Below are positions 19,208 to 30,784 of a stretch of DNA of 64,000 nucleotides, one piece after another. The notes beneath the pieces were generated by a model. The model had not been told where the DNA came from, ran no database searches, and saw nothing but the letters and a program-made list of their open reading frames with translations. The position numbers were made by a program, and so were the translations under genes. Origin of the DNA: Microbacterium sp. oral taxon 186 str. F0373 (GTDB taxonomy: Bacteria; Actinomycetota; Actinomycetes; Actinomycetales; Microbacteriaceae); contig NZ_KE150457.1 of NCBI RefSeq assembly GCF_000411455.1, positions 1,948,023-2,012,022 on the forward strand, in the 5' to 3' direction. Numbering within the stretch: position 1 is the first letter of the stretch; every line of letters starts with the position of its first letter.

Positions 19208-20090
19208 CGTCGCCGGAGTGGGGACGCACGCGCACGATGTTCGTCGTCTCGTCGATGTCGGCGACGCCGGGGTAGGCCTTCACGAAGTCGGAGAAGGACC
19301 GGTGCCCCAGCGCCTTCTCGCTGAAGGACGGATCCATCCGCTTGAGCAGGTTCTTCACCGCCGACAGGTGCACCCACTCGTCGTCGGTGCGCTCCTGCTC
19401 CAGACGCAGCGCACGCCCGAGAAGCTCAGCCGTCGGGTCTTCGGTCTTCTTGCGTCGGCGCGACGAAGAGGGGGCCGAGGTGGCGGCGGCATCCGCCTTC
19501 TTCTGGGTCGCAGCCGACGCGGGCAGCACCACTCCGGGCAGCGAGTCGTAGGAGTCGAACTGGTCGCACGCCGCCGCGAGGGACTTGGCCGTCGAACCGG
19601 CCACGCCGACACCCACCACGACGCGTCCGAGACGCTTGCAGCGCTGCGCGAGCGGGACGTAGTCGCTGTCTCCGGCGACGATGACGACGTGGGTGAGGTC
19701 GGGCAGGCGGAACATGTCCTCGACGGTGTCGACCGCCAGGCGGATGTCGGCGCCGTTCTTCGCGTACGCCGCCGCGGGGAACAGCTGCACGAGGTCGACG
19801 GCGCGGGCCACCAGCTGCGAACGGTAGAGCGCATTGACCGGCGACGACCAGTCGGCATAGGCGCGCGTGAGCACGAGGGTTCCGAAGGAGGCCGCGTAGT
19901 CGATGATCGCCCCGACATCGATCGTGGCATCCTTCAGACGCTGTGCGATCTCGGGGGCATCGGGGTCGGCGATGATCTTCTGGCGGTCGGCGGCGTAGGA
20001 GTTGCGCCCGTGCACGCGGTCGTACCAACTCATGACGATGTTGTCGAAGTCGAGGTAGACGGCGACGCGGTTACCCTGCAGTTCGATCAT
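19185..20090 (-). CDS. NYN domain protein with C-terminal LOTUS/OST-HTH domain
   Basis: A 301-residue protein. The N-terminal NYN (PIN-like) nuclease domain shows Asp14/Asp16 in YLDFDNI and VIVAGDSDYVPLAQRCKRLGR, the acidic cluster that binds metal and cleaves RNA. A low-complexity Ser/Arg/Lys linker (about 195-215) leads to a helical domain with LGHRSFSDFVKAYP that resembles OST-HTH/LOTUS, an RNA-binding module. A role in RNA decay is inferred. It lies one base after the oxidoreductase stop (TGACATG), so the pair is probably co-transcribed. Confidence 0.88.
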   Translation of the reverse strand: MIELQGNRVAVYLDFDNIVMSWYDRVHGRNSYAADRQKIIADPDAPEIAQRLKDATIDVGAIIDYAASFGTLVLTRAYADWSSPVNALYRSQLVARAVDLVQLFPAAAYAKNGADIRLAVDTVEDMFRLPDLTHVVIVAGDSDYVPLAQRCKRLGRVVVGVGVAGSTAKSLAAACDQFDSYDSLPGVVLPASAATQKKADAAATSAPSSSRRRKKTEDPTAELLGRALRLEQERTDDEWVHLSAVKNLLKRMDPSFSEKALGHRSFSDFVKAYPGVADIDETTNIVRVRPHSGDDGTADGS

Positions 20091-20091
20091 G

Positions 20092-21108
20092 TCAGCGCAC
20101 CTTCGGGTAGGTCACGCCGAGCTGGCCTCGCACGTCGTCGAGCGCGTGCATGATCGCGATCGACTCCGCGAACGGCAGCAGGTCGCTGTCGGTGCGCCCC
20201 TCCCGCAGCAACCGCTCGGCGGCGAGGGCCTGGAACTGCATGCCGCGGCCATCCACCTCAGAGCGGTACTCCTCGATCACGGTGCCGTCGGTCGCGGTGA
20301 CCCGGAAGGAGGTGGGCTCGTACCAGACGCGATCGATGTCGATCCGCGCCTTCGTGCCGACCACGTGGGCCGTGTTCGGGCCGGCGGCCCGCGAGCTGGT
20401 TGCGATCGACGAGACCGCGCCGCCCGCGTGGACGGCGGCGATCGCGACCTCGGTGTCGGCTCCGGTGTCGCCGAGGCGGCCCACGGCACGGATCTCGGTC
20501 ATCGGCCCGAGCACGTCCCACGCGAAGGAGACGGGATAGATGCCGAGATCCAGGAGGGCGCCTCCGCCGAGTTCGAGCGCGATCAATCGATGCGCCGGGT
20601 CGGTGGGAAGCGACTGCGTGTGGTCGGCGATGACGGCGCGCACCTCGCCCAGCGTGCCGTCGGCGATGAGCTCACGGATGCGGACCATGTGCGGCAGATA
20701 CCGCGTCCACATCGCCTCCATCGCCAGCAGTCCGCGCCCGGCGGCGATGTCACGGATCGCGATGGCCTCATCGGCATCCAGCGTCACGGCCTTCTCGATG
20801 AGAACGTGCTTGCCGGCCTCGAGCGCGAGGATCGCGTGCTCTCGGTGGTGGCTGTGCGGCGAGGCGACATAGACGATGTCGACGTCGGGGTCGGCGACGA
20901 GCTCCTCGTACGACCCGTGCGCGTGGGGGATGTCATGGTCGGCGGCGAACGCGCGCGCCGACTCCGGACGGCGCGATCCGACCGCGGTGACGGTGAGACC
21001 CGCCGTCCGCAGGTCCTTTGTGAACGCATGGGCGATGCCGCCCGTGGCGAGGATTCCCCAGCGGATGGGCGCGGTCGGCACAGTCGTGCCGGGGGCGTTG
21101 TCGGTCAT
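20092..21108 (-). CDS. Gfo/Idh/MocA family NAD(P)-dependent oxidoreductase
   Basis: A 338-residue protein. The Rossmann N-terminus has WGILATGGIAHAF (nucleotide-binding loop) and the family motif HVLIEKAVTLDADEA, with the EK dipeptide holding the catalytic Lys, followed by the GFO/IDH/MocA C-terminal beta-sheet domain. Substrates are usually sugars, inositols or dihydrodiols. The best matching subgroup by eye is the trans-dihydrodiol/xylose dehydrogenase type (LLAMEAMWTRYLP). It starts at ATG 21108, six bases after TAGGCT. Confidence 0.88.
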   Translation of the reverse strand: MTDNAPGTTVPTAPIRWGILATGGIAHAFTKDLRTAGLTVTAVGSRRPESARAFAADHDIPHAHGSYEELVADPDVDIVYVASPHSHHREHAILALEAGKHVLIEKAVTLDADEAIAIRDIAAGRGLLAMEAMWTRYLPHMVRIRELIADGTLGEVRAVIADHTQSLPTDPAHRLIALELGGGALLDLGIYPVSFAWDVLGPMTEIRAVGRLGDTGADTEVAIAAVHAGGAVSSIATSSRAAGPNTAHVVGTKARIDIDRVWYEPTSFRVTATDGTVIEEYRSEVDGRGMQFQALAAERLLREGRTDSDLLPFAESIAIMHALDDVRGQLGVTYPKVR

Positions 21109-21114
21109 GCGACG

Positions 21115-21138
21115 AGCCTAGCCGCGCGCGCGTAGGCT
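21115..21138. promoter_or_regulatory. Mirror-image leaderless promoters (oxidoreductase / M20 peptidase)
   Basis: AGCCTA (21115-21120, read as TAGGCT on the minus strand) and TAGGCT (21133-21138) are exact inverted copies 12 bp apart. Each lies exactly six bases from its start codon (ATG 21108 and GTG 21145). Confidence 0.6.
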
Positions 21139-21144
21139 CAAGCC

Positions 21145-22488
21145 GTGAGTGCCGACACCGCGGCGTCGATCGCCCGATTCCGTGAGCTGCTGCAGATTCC
21201 GACCGTCTCGCACGCCGATGAGCGCCTCGTGGATGCGGATGCGTTCACGCGCTTCATCGACACGTTGGCGCGCTTGTATCCGACAGCGCACGCCGCTCTC
21301 GAGCGTGAGGTCGTCGATGGCCACTCCCTGCTGTTCCACTGGGCCGGCAGCGGCGGCACGGCGGATCCGCTCGTGCTGATGGCCCACATCGACGTCGTCC
21401 CCGTCGTGGAGGAGGAATGGGAGCACCCGCCGTTCGGCGCCGAGGTCGTCGGCGAAGGGAAGGATGCCGAGATCCACGCGCGCGGCACCATCGACGACAA
21501 GGGCGCCCTCGTGGCGATCATGGAGGCGGTGGAGGAACTGGCCGCGGAGGGCTACGCGCCCACCCACGACGTCTATCTCTCCTTCGGCCACAACGAGGAG
21601 GCGGCGGGCGGAGGCGCGCGCGCGATCGTGGCGCTGCTGCGGGAGCGCGGGGTCACACCCGCTCTCGTCCTCGATGAGGGCGGCGCCGTCGTCGAGGGCG
21701 CCGTCCCGGGCGTCGCGGTGCCGACCGCGATGGTCGGGGTCGCCGAGCGCGGCGTGCTGACACTGCGGCTGACCGCGCGCGAGAGCGGAGGGCACGCGTC
21801 CACGCCGCCCGCCTTCCCCGCGACGGCGCGGCTCGCCCGTGCGATCGATCGGGTGCGGCGGCATCCGTTCCCCGCTCGCATCGCCCCGCCCGTGCGCGCT
21901 CTGTTCGCGACGCTCGCCCCGCACGCCGCACAGCCGCTGCGCACCGTCTTCGCGAATCTCGGAGCGCTCGCCCCGCTGGCCGCGCGGGTGTTCGCGGGCT
22001 TCGGGCCCGAACTGAACGCGATGGTGCGGACGACCGCCGTCGCGACCGAGCTGTCGGGCGCCCCGGGCGAGAACGTGCTCGCGACCACGGCGCGTGCCTC
22101 GATCAACATCCGCCTGCTGACCGGCGACACCGCCGCCTCGGCGACGGCGCGGATCCGCCGCATCGTGGCCGACCCCGCCGTCGAGATCGAGGTGCGCCAC
22201 GGGTCCGACCCCTCGCCGGTCTCGTCCTGGCGCGGCGAGCCGTGGCGGCGCATCGCGACCGCCGTCCACGACGCCCTCGGCACCGACATCGTGACGACGC
22301 CGTACATCCAGCTCGGGGCGAGCGACAGCCGCTGGTTCACGGCGATCAGCGCGCACGTCTACCGCTTCACGCCCTTCCACCTGACGCGCGGTGAGCGCGA
22401 CGCGCTGCACGCGCACAACGAGCGCATCCGCGTCGAGTCGTGGCTGAACGGCATCCGTTTCTACCGCGCGCTGCTCACCGCCAGCTGA
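21145..22488 (+). CDS. M20 family metallopeptidase (carboxypeptidase S-like)
   Basis: A 447-residue dizinc hydrolase. Motifs visible are LLMAHIDVVPV-like VLMAHIDVVPVVEEEWEHPPF, GTIDDKGALVAIMEA (bridging Asp) and FGHNEEAAG (catalytic Glu), then a lid dimerisation domain and HVYRFTPFHL near the end with a late His. The long spacing and RGTIDDKG pattern resemble carboxypeptidase S/PM20D1, which act on N-acyl amino acids or dipeptides. There is no signal peptide. It starts at GTG 21145 and appears leaderless. Confidence 0.88.
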   Translation: MSADTAASIARFRELLQIPTVSHADERLVDADAFTRFIDTLARLYPTAHAALEREVVDGHSLLFHWAGSGGTADPLVLMAHIDVVPVVEEEWEHPPFGAEVVGEGKDAEIHARGTIDDKGALVAIMEAVEELAAEGYAPTHDVYLSFGHNEEAAGGGARAIVALLRERGVTPALVLDEGGAVVEGAVPGVAVPTAMVGVAERGVLTLRLTARESGGHASTPPAFPATARLARAIDRVRRHPFPARIAPPVRALFATLAPHAAQPLRTVFANLGALAPLAARVFAGFGPELNAMVRTTAVATELSGAPGENVLATTARASINIRLLTGDTAASATARIRRIVADPAVEIEVRHGSDPSPVSSWRGEPWRRIATAVHDALGTDIVTTPYIQLGASDSRWFTAISAHVYRFTPFHLTRGERDALHAHNERIRVESWLNGIRFYRALLTAS

Positions 22489-22519
22489 GCCGCGCGCGCA
22501 TCGCCGCAGATCTTCACGT

Positions 22520-22572
22520 ACTCCGCATCGGATCGGGTGAAACGGTGCGGAGTTCGTGCGATCCTGCGGAGT
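22520..22572. repeat. Three-copy ACTCCGCA intergenic repeat
   Basis: ACTCCGCA (22520-22527) is followed by its inverse TGCGGAGT at 22546-22553 and again at 22565-22572. It can fold as a hairpin and lies between the convergent peptidase and HrpA genes, so it may help termination. The following GGTGGGTGGGTGGCTGGGTG run is G-rich. Confidence 0.5.
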
Positions 22573-22623
22573 TGGTGGGTGGGTGGCTGGGTGGGTGCGC
22601 CCGCGGAAGCGGCGGCTGCCGCC

Positions 22624-25600
22624 TCAGGCGGAGAGCGCCTTCGTGATGCGGGGGAGCGAGACCGGCTCGGCGGTGCCGAGCGCCTGGGCGAACAGGCTCA
22701 CGCGGTACTCCTCGAGCAGCCAGCGTGCGTGCGCGATCGCCGGCGGCGCCTCGGCGGCAAGGGGGAGCGCACCGCCGGCCTCCGCGTAGAGTGCCGCCGC
22801 GCGTTCGAACTCGGTCAGACGCTGGCGATCCCGGCCCGGATTGTCGGCGAGCGCACGCACCCGCTCCAGGGCGCCCTGCAGGTAGCGGGGAAGATGACGC
22901 AGTCGATCGAGGCCGGTGCGCGCGATGAATCCGGGGTAGATGAGCCCGCTGAGCTGTGCTTTCACGTCGCCGAGTGCAGCCAGCAGCGTCATGGCGTTCT
23001 GCGACTTCACGGCACGCTCGACGTCGCGCTGCAGCGTCAGGATGCGTGCCGTCAGAGAGACCGCCTGGAACAGCTCGTCGACCACGGCCGACGACAGGGC
23101 GTTGCGCACGGCGGCGAACTGCTCGGGCGTGCGGACACCGCCCGGGGCGACGCGCGCCATCACCGCGTCCGCGACGGCGACGCGCGCATCCTCGATGAGC
23201 GCTTTCGCGGACGGGTAGGGTGACGCTGCGAGCGAGAGCTTCTCGGGAGCGGTCAGATGCTCGAGCACGTACGCGCTCGGCGAGGGTACGGCGAGCAGCA
23301 GCAGGCGACGGACACCGGCGTGCGAGAGGCGTGCGGCACGCTCGGGAGTGGACTCGATGCGCAGGGCGACGGCATCCTTCTGGTCCACCAGCGCGGGATA
23401 GCCGCGCACGACGCCGCCGGCGACCTTCGTGTCGACGACCTCGGGCAGCGTGCCGAGATCCCACGTCAGAATGCCGTCGCGCTCGACGATCTGCGGTGAC
23501 CCCGGGGCGGATGCCGTCGCCGACGCGTCGCGGGAAGACATCCCCGAGGCCGACACACCTGAGGCTCGGGCGACGCGCCCGGCGGGCTGCTGCTCACGCG
23601 TGAGGGTGCGGGCGACCTGTTCGCGGGCGCGGCCGGCGAGTCGGCGCTGCAACTCGGCGAGGTCGCGGGAGGTGCCGACCGTGCGCCCGCGGTGATCGAC
23701 GGCCCGGAACGTCATCAGAAGGTGTGCGGGCACCCGCTCGAGGTCGAACTCGTCGGCGGTCACGGGCTGGTTCGCCACGCGCTGGATGCGGGCGGCGAGA
23801 GCGCTGCGCAGCGACTGGGGCGGCAGGCCGTCGTGGTGCTCGGGCCCGGCCGACGCCAGGTCGTCGCCGAGCTTCGCAGCCCAGTCGGCGGCGGGCACCA
23901 CGTGCCTGCGGATCGCCTTCGGCAGCGCTTTCAACAGTGCCGTCATCAGCTCCGACCGCAGTCCCGGCACCTGCCAGTCGAAACCGTCGGGGCGAAGCGC
24001 CGCCAGCAGCGGGAGCGGCACGACCACGCTGACGCCGTCCTCGGGGCTACCCGGTTCGAACCGGTACGCGAGCGAGAGCACCTGGTCGCCCTGCTGCCAG
24101 CGTCCCGGGAACGCGCGTTCGTCCGAGCGTGACGCGTCGCCCTGCAGGTCCGCCTCGGTCATGTCGAGCAGCCGCGGCGTGCGGCCGGAGGCGTCACGCC
24201 ACCAGGTCTCGAACGAGCGCGCGTCGAACACGTCGTGCGGCAGGCGTGAGTCGTAGAACGCGAACACGGCCTCGTCGCCCACGAGGATGTCGCGGCGGCG
24301 CTCCCGCTCCTCCACCTTCTCCAGACGGCGGCGCAGGTCGAGGTTCCGCCGCTCGAACGCGGTGAGGCGCTTGTCGAGGTGCTGGCTGTTCCAGTCGCCG
24401 TCCACGAGCGCGTGCCGCACGAACAGCTCCCGCGCGAGTGGGCGGTCGATGCGGGCCAGCTGCACGCGGCGGCGCGGGATGATCTCGACGCCGAACAGGG
24501 TGACCTTCTCCGCGGCCACGGCGGCCCCGGCATCCTTCGACCAGTGCGGATCGCTCAGCTGGCGGTGCGCGAGATCTCCGGCGAGCTCCTCCGCCCAGGC
24601 CGGATCGATCGCCGCGACCGTGCGGGCGAACAGGCGCGACGTCTCGACGAGTTCGGCCGCCATGACCGCGTCGGGGGTCGCCTTGCGCAGCCCCGAACCG
24701 GGGAAGATCGCGAACGATGCCCCACGCGCCCCGCGGAAGGTCGCGATCGGCTTGCGCTTGTCGCCCCCGGTGCTCTTGGCGACACCGACGGAGCGGGTGT
24801 CGAGGATGCCGATGTGCGAGAGCAGACCGGCCAGGATCGCCCGGTGCACGCGCGCGGGGTCGGCGGCGGCGCCGTCGGAGGTCGAGCCCGTCTTCACACC
24901 CATGAGCTGGCGCAGCTGTCGGTGGACGTCGGCCCACTCGCGCACGCGGACGTAGTTGAGGAACTCACTGCGGCACAGGCGTCGGAAGGCGCTGGAGCCG
25001 AGGTCGCGCTGCTGCTCCTGCAGGTGGTTCCAGAGGTTGAGAAGGGTGAGGAAGTCGCTCGTCGGATCGGTGAAGCGTGCGTGCAGCCGGTCCGCCTGCT
25101 CGCGGGCTCCGGGGTCCTCGGCCGACGGTCGCTCGCGGACGTCCTGGATGGAGAGTCCGGCAACGATCGCGAGCACGTCGGGCAGCACCTCGAGGCGGCG
25201 CGCCTCGATGAGCATGCGCGCGAACCGGGGGTCGATCGGCAGGCGGGCGATCTCCCGTCCGAGGGAGGTGAGCCGGCGCGACGGCGAGACGGCGCGCAGT
25301 TCGCTGAGCAGGTCGAACGCCGCCTTCACGCCGCGGCTGTCGGGCTTCGTCAGGAACGGGAAGTCCTCGATGTCGCCGAAGCCGAGGGCGAGCATCTGCA
25401 GGATCACCGACGCCAGCGAGGTGCGGAGGATCTCGGGCTCGGTGTACTCGGGCCGTGAGAGGAAGTCGTCCTCGCTGTAGAGGCGGATCGCGATGCCGTT
25501 CGAGGTGCGTCCGGCGCGGCCGGAACGCTGCTGCGCCGACGCCTGCGAGACGGCCTCGATCGGCAGTCGCTGGATCTTCGACCGCGCGCTGTAGCGCGAG

Positions 25601-26616
25601 ATGCGCGCCGTGCCCGCATCGATGACGTAGCGGATGCCGGGAACGGTGAGGCTCGTCTCGGCGACGTTCGTCGCCAGGATCACGCGGCGACGCACGCCGG
25701 CGAGCGTGGAGCGCTCGAACACGCGGTGCTGCTCGGCGGCGGAGAGCCGACCGTACAGGGGGAGGACCTCGGTGGGACGGGCGTCCTTCGCGTACATGCC
25801 GCGGATGGCATCCATCGCGTCGCGGATTTCGGCCTCACCGGGAAGGAAGACGAGCACGTCGCCGTCGGCCTCGCGGTCGAGTTCGCGCAGCGCCGCCATC
25901 AGCGCGTCGACGTCGTCACCGTCGGTGGGCGTTTCGACTCGGCCCTTCGGGTCTCGCGCGGCGGTCGGGGTGTCCTTCGGGTCTCGCGCGGAGGTCGGGG
26001 TGTCGGGGACGTGCGGGCGGTAGCGGATCTCGACCGGGTAGGTGCGCCCGGAGACCTCGACGATCGGGGCGGGTGTACCCGCGGAATCCGCGAAGTGCTT
26101 CGCGAAGCTCTCCGGATCGATCGTCGCCGACGTGATGATGAGCTTCAGGTCGGGGCGCTCGGGCAGGACGCGCGCGAGGTAGCCGAGCAGGAAGTCGATG
26201 TTCAGCGAGCGCTCGTGGGCCTCATCGATGATGATCGTGTCGTAGCGACGCAGCAGGCGGTCGCGGTGGATCTCATTGAGGAGGATGCCGTCGGTGACGA
26301 GCGCGATCTGGGTGTCCTCCGACACCTGATCGGTGAAACGCACCTTGTAGCCGACGGCGCCGCCGAGCGGCACGTGCAGCTCCTCGGCGATGCGCTCGGC
26401 GATCGTGCGTGCCGCGATGCGGCGCGGCTGGGTGTGCGCGATCTTCGTGCGCCCGAGCTCCAAGCAGATCTTCGGCAGCTGCGTCGTCTTGCCCGATCCG
26501 GTCGCACCAGCCACGATCACGACCTGATGGCCCGCGATGGCGCGCACGATCTCCTCGCGTGCCGCGCTGACAGGCAGCTCCGGCGGATAGGAGATCACGG
26601 GGACGACGGGAGGCAT
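22624..26616 (-). CDS. hrpA: ATP-dependent RNA helicase HrpA
   Basis: A 1330-residue DEAH-box helicase, the usual HrpA length. It has Walker A GATGSGKTTQ at 37-46, IIIDEAHERSLNID (motif II), SATID (III), the RecA2 motif TNVAETSLTVPGIRYVIDAG, QRSGRAGRT (VI), HA2/OB-fold domains, and the long C-terminal DUF3418 region found only in HrpA. It unwinds structured mRNA and rescues stalled ribosomes. Residues about 205-224, in a loop before the second RecA domain, are encoded by a 30-bp tandem duplication. The start ATG 26616 follows GGAGGGCT. Confidence 0.95.
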   Translation of the reverse strand: MPPVVPVISYPPELPVSAAREEIVRAIAGHQVVIVAGATGSGKTTQLPKICLELGRTKIAHTQPRRIAARTIAERIAEELHVPLGGAVGYKVRFTDQVSEDTQIALVTDGILLNEIHRDRLLRRYDTIIIDEAHERSLNIDFLLGYLARVLPERPDLKLIITSATIDPESFAKHFADSAGTPAPIVEVSGRTYPVEIRYRPHVPDTPTSARDPKDTPTAARDPKGRVETPTDGDDVDALMAALRELDREADGDVLVFLPGEAEIRDAMDAIRGMYAKDARPTEVLPLYGRLSAAEQHRVFERSTLAGVRRRVILATNVAETSLTVPGIRYVIDAGTARISRYSARSKIQRLPIEAVSQASAQQRSGRAGRTSNGIAIRLYSEDDFLSRPEYTEPEILRTSLASVILQMLALGFGDIEDFPFLTKPDSRGVKAAFDLLSELRAVSPSRRLTSLGREIARLPIDPRFARMLIEARRLEVLPDVLAIVAGLSIQDVRERPSAEDPGAREQADRLHARFTDPTSDFLTLLNLWNHLQEQQRDLGSSAFRRLCRSEFLNYVRVREWADVHRQLRQLMGVKTGSTSDGAAADPARVHRAILAGLLSHIGILDTRSVGVAKSTGGDKRKPIATFRGARGASFAIFPGSGLRKATPDAVMAAELVETSRLFARTVAAIDPAWAEELAGDLAHRQLSDPHWSKDAGAAVAAEKVTLFGVEIIPRRRVQLARIDRPLARELFVRHALVDGDWNSQHLDKRLTAFERRNLDLRRRLEKVEERERRRDILVGDEAVFAFYDSRLPHDVFDARSFETWWRDASGRTPRLLDMTEADLQGDASRSDERAFPGRWQQGDQVLSLAYRFEPGSPEDGVSVVVPLPLLAALRPDGFDWQVPGLRSELMTALLKALPKAIRRHVVPAADWAAKLGDDLASAGPEHHDGLPPQSLRSALAARIQRVANQPVTADEFDLERVPAHLLMTFRAVDHRGRTVGTSRDLAELQRRLAGRAREQVARTLTREQQPAGRVARASGVSASGMSSRDASATASAPGSPQIVERDGILTWDLGTLPEVVDTKVAGGVVRGYPALVDQKDAVALRIESTPERAARLSHAGVRRLLLLAVPSPSAYVLEHLTAPEKLSLAASPYPSAKALIEDARVAVADAVMARVAPGGVRTPEQFAAVRNALSSAVVDELFQAVSLTARILTLQRDVERAVKSQNAMTLLAALGDVKAQLSGLIYPGFIARTGLDRLRHLPRYLQGALERVRALADNPGRDRQRLTEFERAAALYAEAGGALPLAAEAPPAIAHARWLLEEYRVSLFAQALGTAEPVSLPRITKALSA
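25944..26003. repeat. 30-bp tandem duplication inside hrpA
   Basis: Two in-frame copies (25944-25973 and 25974-26003) differ by one base. The unit begins CCTTCGGGTCTCGCGCGG, which resembles the intergenic repeat word seen elsewhere in this genome. Confidence 0.8.
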
Positions 26617-26641
26617 AGCCCTCCATCGTATTGCGTGCGCG

Positions 26642-27304
26642 TCAGCGCGCGGCGGCGCCCGCGGCGTCGACGGCGGTCTCGGGCGCCGAGCGGAACCCCG
26701 ACACCTCGACGATGGCATCGAAGTAGGCGAGGAGGGCGTTCGGGATGTCTCCGAGCGGGGTGGAGAGCACGACAAGGCTCAGCTTCTTGGAATCCGGCAC
26801 GGGGTACCAGTAGTGCGCGACCAGTCGCCGTCTCGTGAACGTCGCACCGTCCTCGACCTCGACGGACTCGTCCACGCGATGCGTGCGGACCACCTCGCCA
26901 TCCGTGAACGGACGACGAACGGCGGTGCCGGCCATCTCGGGCGCGATGGTCGGCAGAGCCTCTTCGAGCACCGACAGCACGCGCTGCGGGTTCGTCCCGA
27001 TGGACGGGCTCATGTGGAACCGATCGTCATCGAACAGCGTCAGCATCGCCGACATCGGCTCGTTCGGAGACAGTTCGGTCTGGAGCAGGAGGAGCCGACC
27101 CTGGGCGTCACGGGCGGCGCGCGCCGCATCGACGAGGTCGTCGCGCATCCGGCGACGCGGTGTCGCGTTCTGGTCGGCGGTGCCGAGCGTGCCGCGTGCG
27201 ATATCGGTGGCCGAGGCCCGCGCGTTCTCGTCGCTGTCCAGCGCCACCGGCCACCAGGTGCCGATGAGGCGGAACACGAGCTCCGGGGCGGCGTCCGGGC
27301 TCAC
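26642..27304 (-). CDS. Unknown protein, last gene of the WXG-like/lipase operon
   Basis: A 220-residue protein without signal peptide or clear membrane segment. It begins APELVFRLIGTWWPVALDSDENA and contains a central FDDDRFHMSPSIGTNPQRVL and a C-terminal beta-rich region (HYWYPVPDSKKLSLVVLSTPLGDIP). I do not recognise a domain. The GTG start at 27304 overlaps the lipoprotein stop by GTGA, so it is coupled to the three genes before it. A cytoplasmic chaperone or immunity-type role for the operon's lipase-like protein is only a guess. Confidence 0.7.
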   Translation of the reverse strand: MSPDAAPELVFRLIGTWWPVALDSDENARASATDIARGTLGTADQNATPRRRMRDDLVDAARAARDAQGRLLLLQTELSPNEPMSAMLTLFDDDRFHMSPSIGTNPQRVLSVLEEALPTIAPEMAGTAVRRPFTDGEVVRTHRVDESVEVEDGATFTRRRLVAHYWYPVPDSKKLSLVVLSTPLGDIPNALLAYFDAIVEVSGFRSAPETAVDAAGAAAR

Positions 27305-27764
27305 AGCTTCTCGAGGTCTACGCGGGCGAGGGTGACGCCGCCGTCGTACAGCGCCGTCACGTCGCTCGGGAGCCCCGCGACCGCCGTGGAGAGGTCGACG
27401 ATCTTCTCCTCGTCGGCGGCATCGCGCGCGATCACGGTCACGGTCTCGATGCTCGCCGACGTGGTGTCGCGGATCGCGACGAAGATCGCCACGAGGCGGT
27501 CGGTCGTGACCGGCTCATCGGCGGCGACCAGCACGCTCACCGACAGGGTCTTCGCCATGCCGGAGGTGCTCACGGTACCCAGCGGGTCCTCCACCCCCGG
27601 GTCGGCCGCCGAGATGGCGGAGTAGACGCTCTGCAGATCCACGTCGGTTCCTTCCTGTGATGCGCTGGACGCGGCGGGCCCGCCGCCTCCGGTGCACGCG
27701 GTGAGTGCGGTCACGGCCAACACCGCAGCGGCGGCCGCGATGACGAGTCGAGACGATCCGAGCA

Positions 27765-27768
<4 letters not shown>
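27301..27768 (-). CDS. Lipoprotein in WXG-like/lipase operon
   Basis: A 155-residue protein with a signal peptide rich in Ala/Val and lipobox LTAC, acylated Cys at 25, followed by a GGGGPAASSAS linker. The mature part is a compact alpha/beta domain of about 110 residues with repeated VxxVxVIARD-type strands and no recognised family. Its ATG overlaps the stop of the lipase-like gene by ATGA. An exported anchor or immunity factor for its neighbour is inferred from position only. A second in-frame ATG sits at codon 2. Confidence 0.75.
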
Positions 27769-30760
<2,992 letters not shown>

Positions 30761-30762
30761 CC

Positions 30763-30776
30763 CACGGGCACCCGTG
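30763..30776. terminator. Short hairpin between convergent genes
   Basis: CACGGG and CCCGTG pair with a 2-nt loop three bases after the reductase stop and nine bases before the convergent GTPase stop. It is a weak terminator candidate. Confidence 0.25.
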
Positions 30777-30784
30777 CGCCGCGC

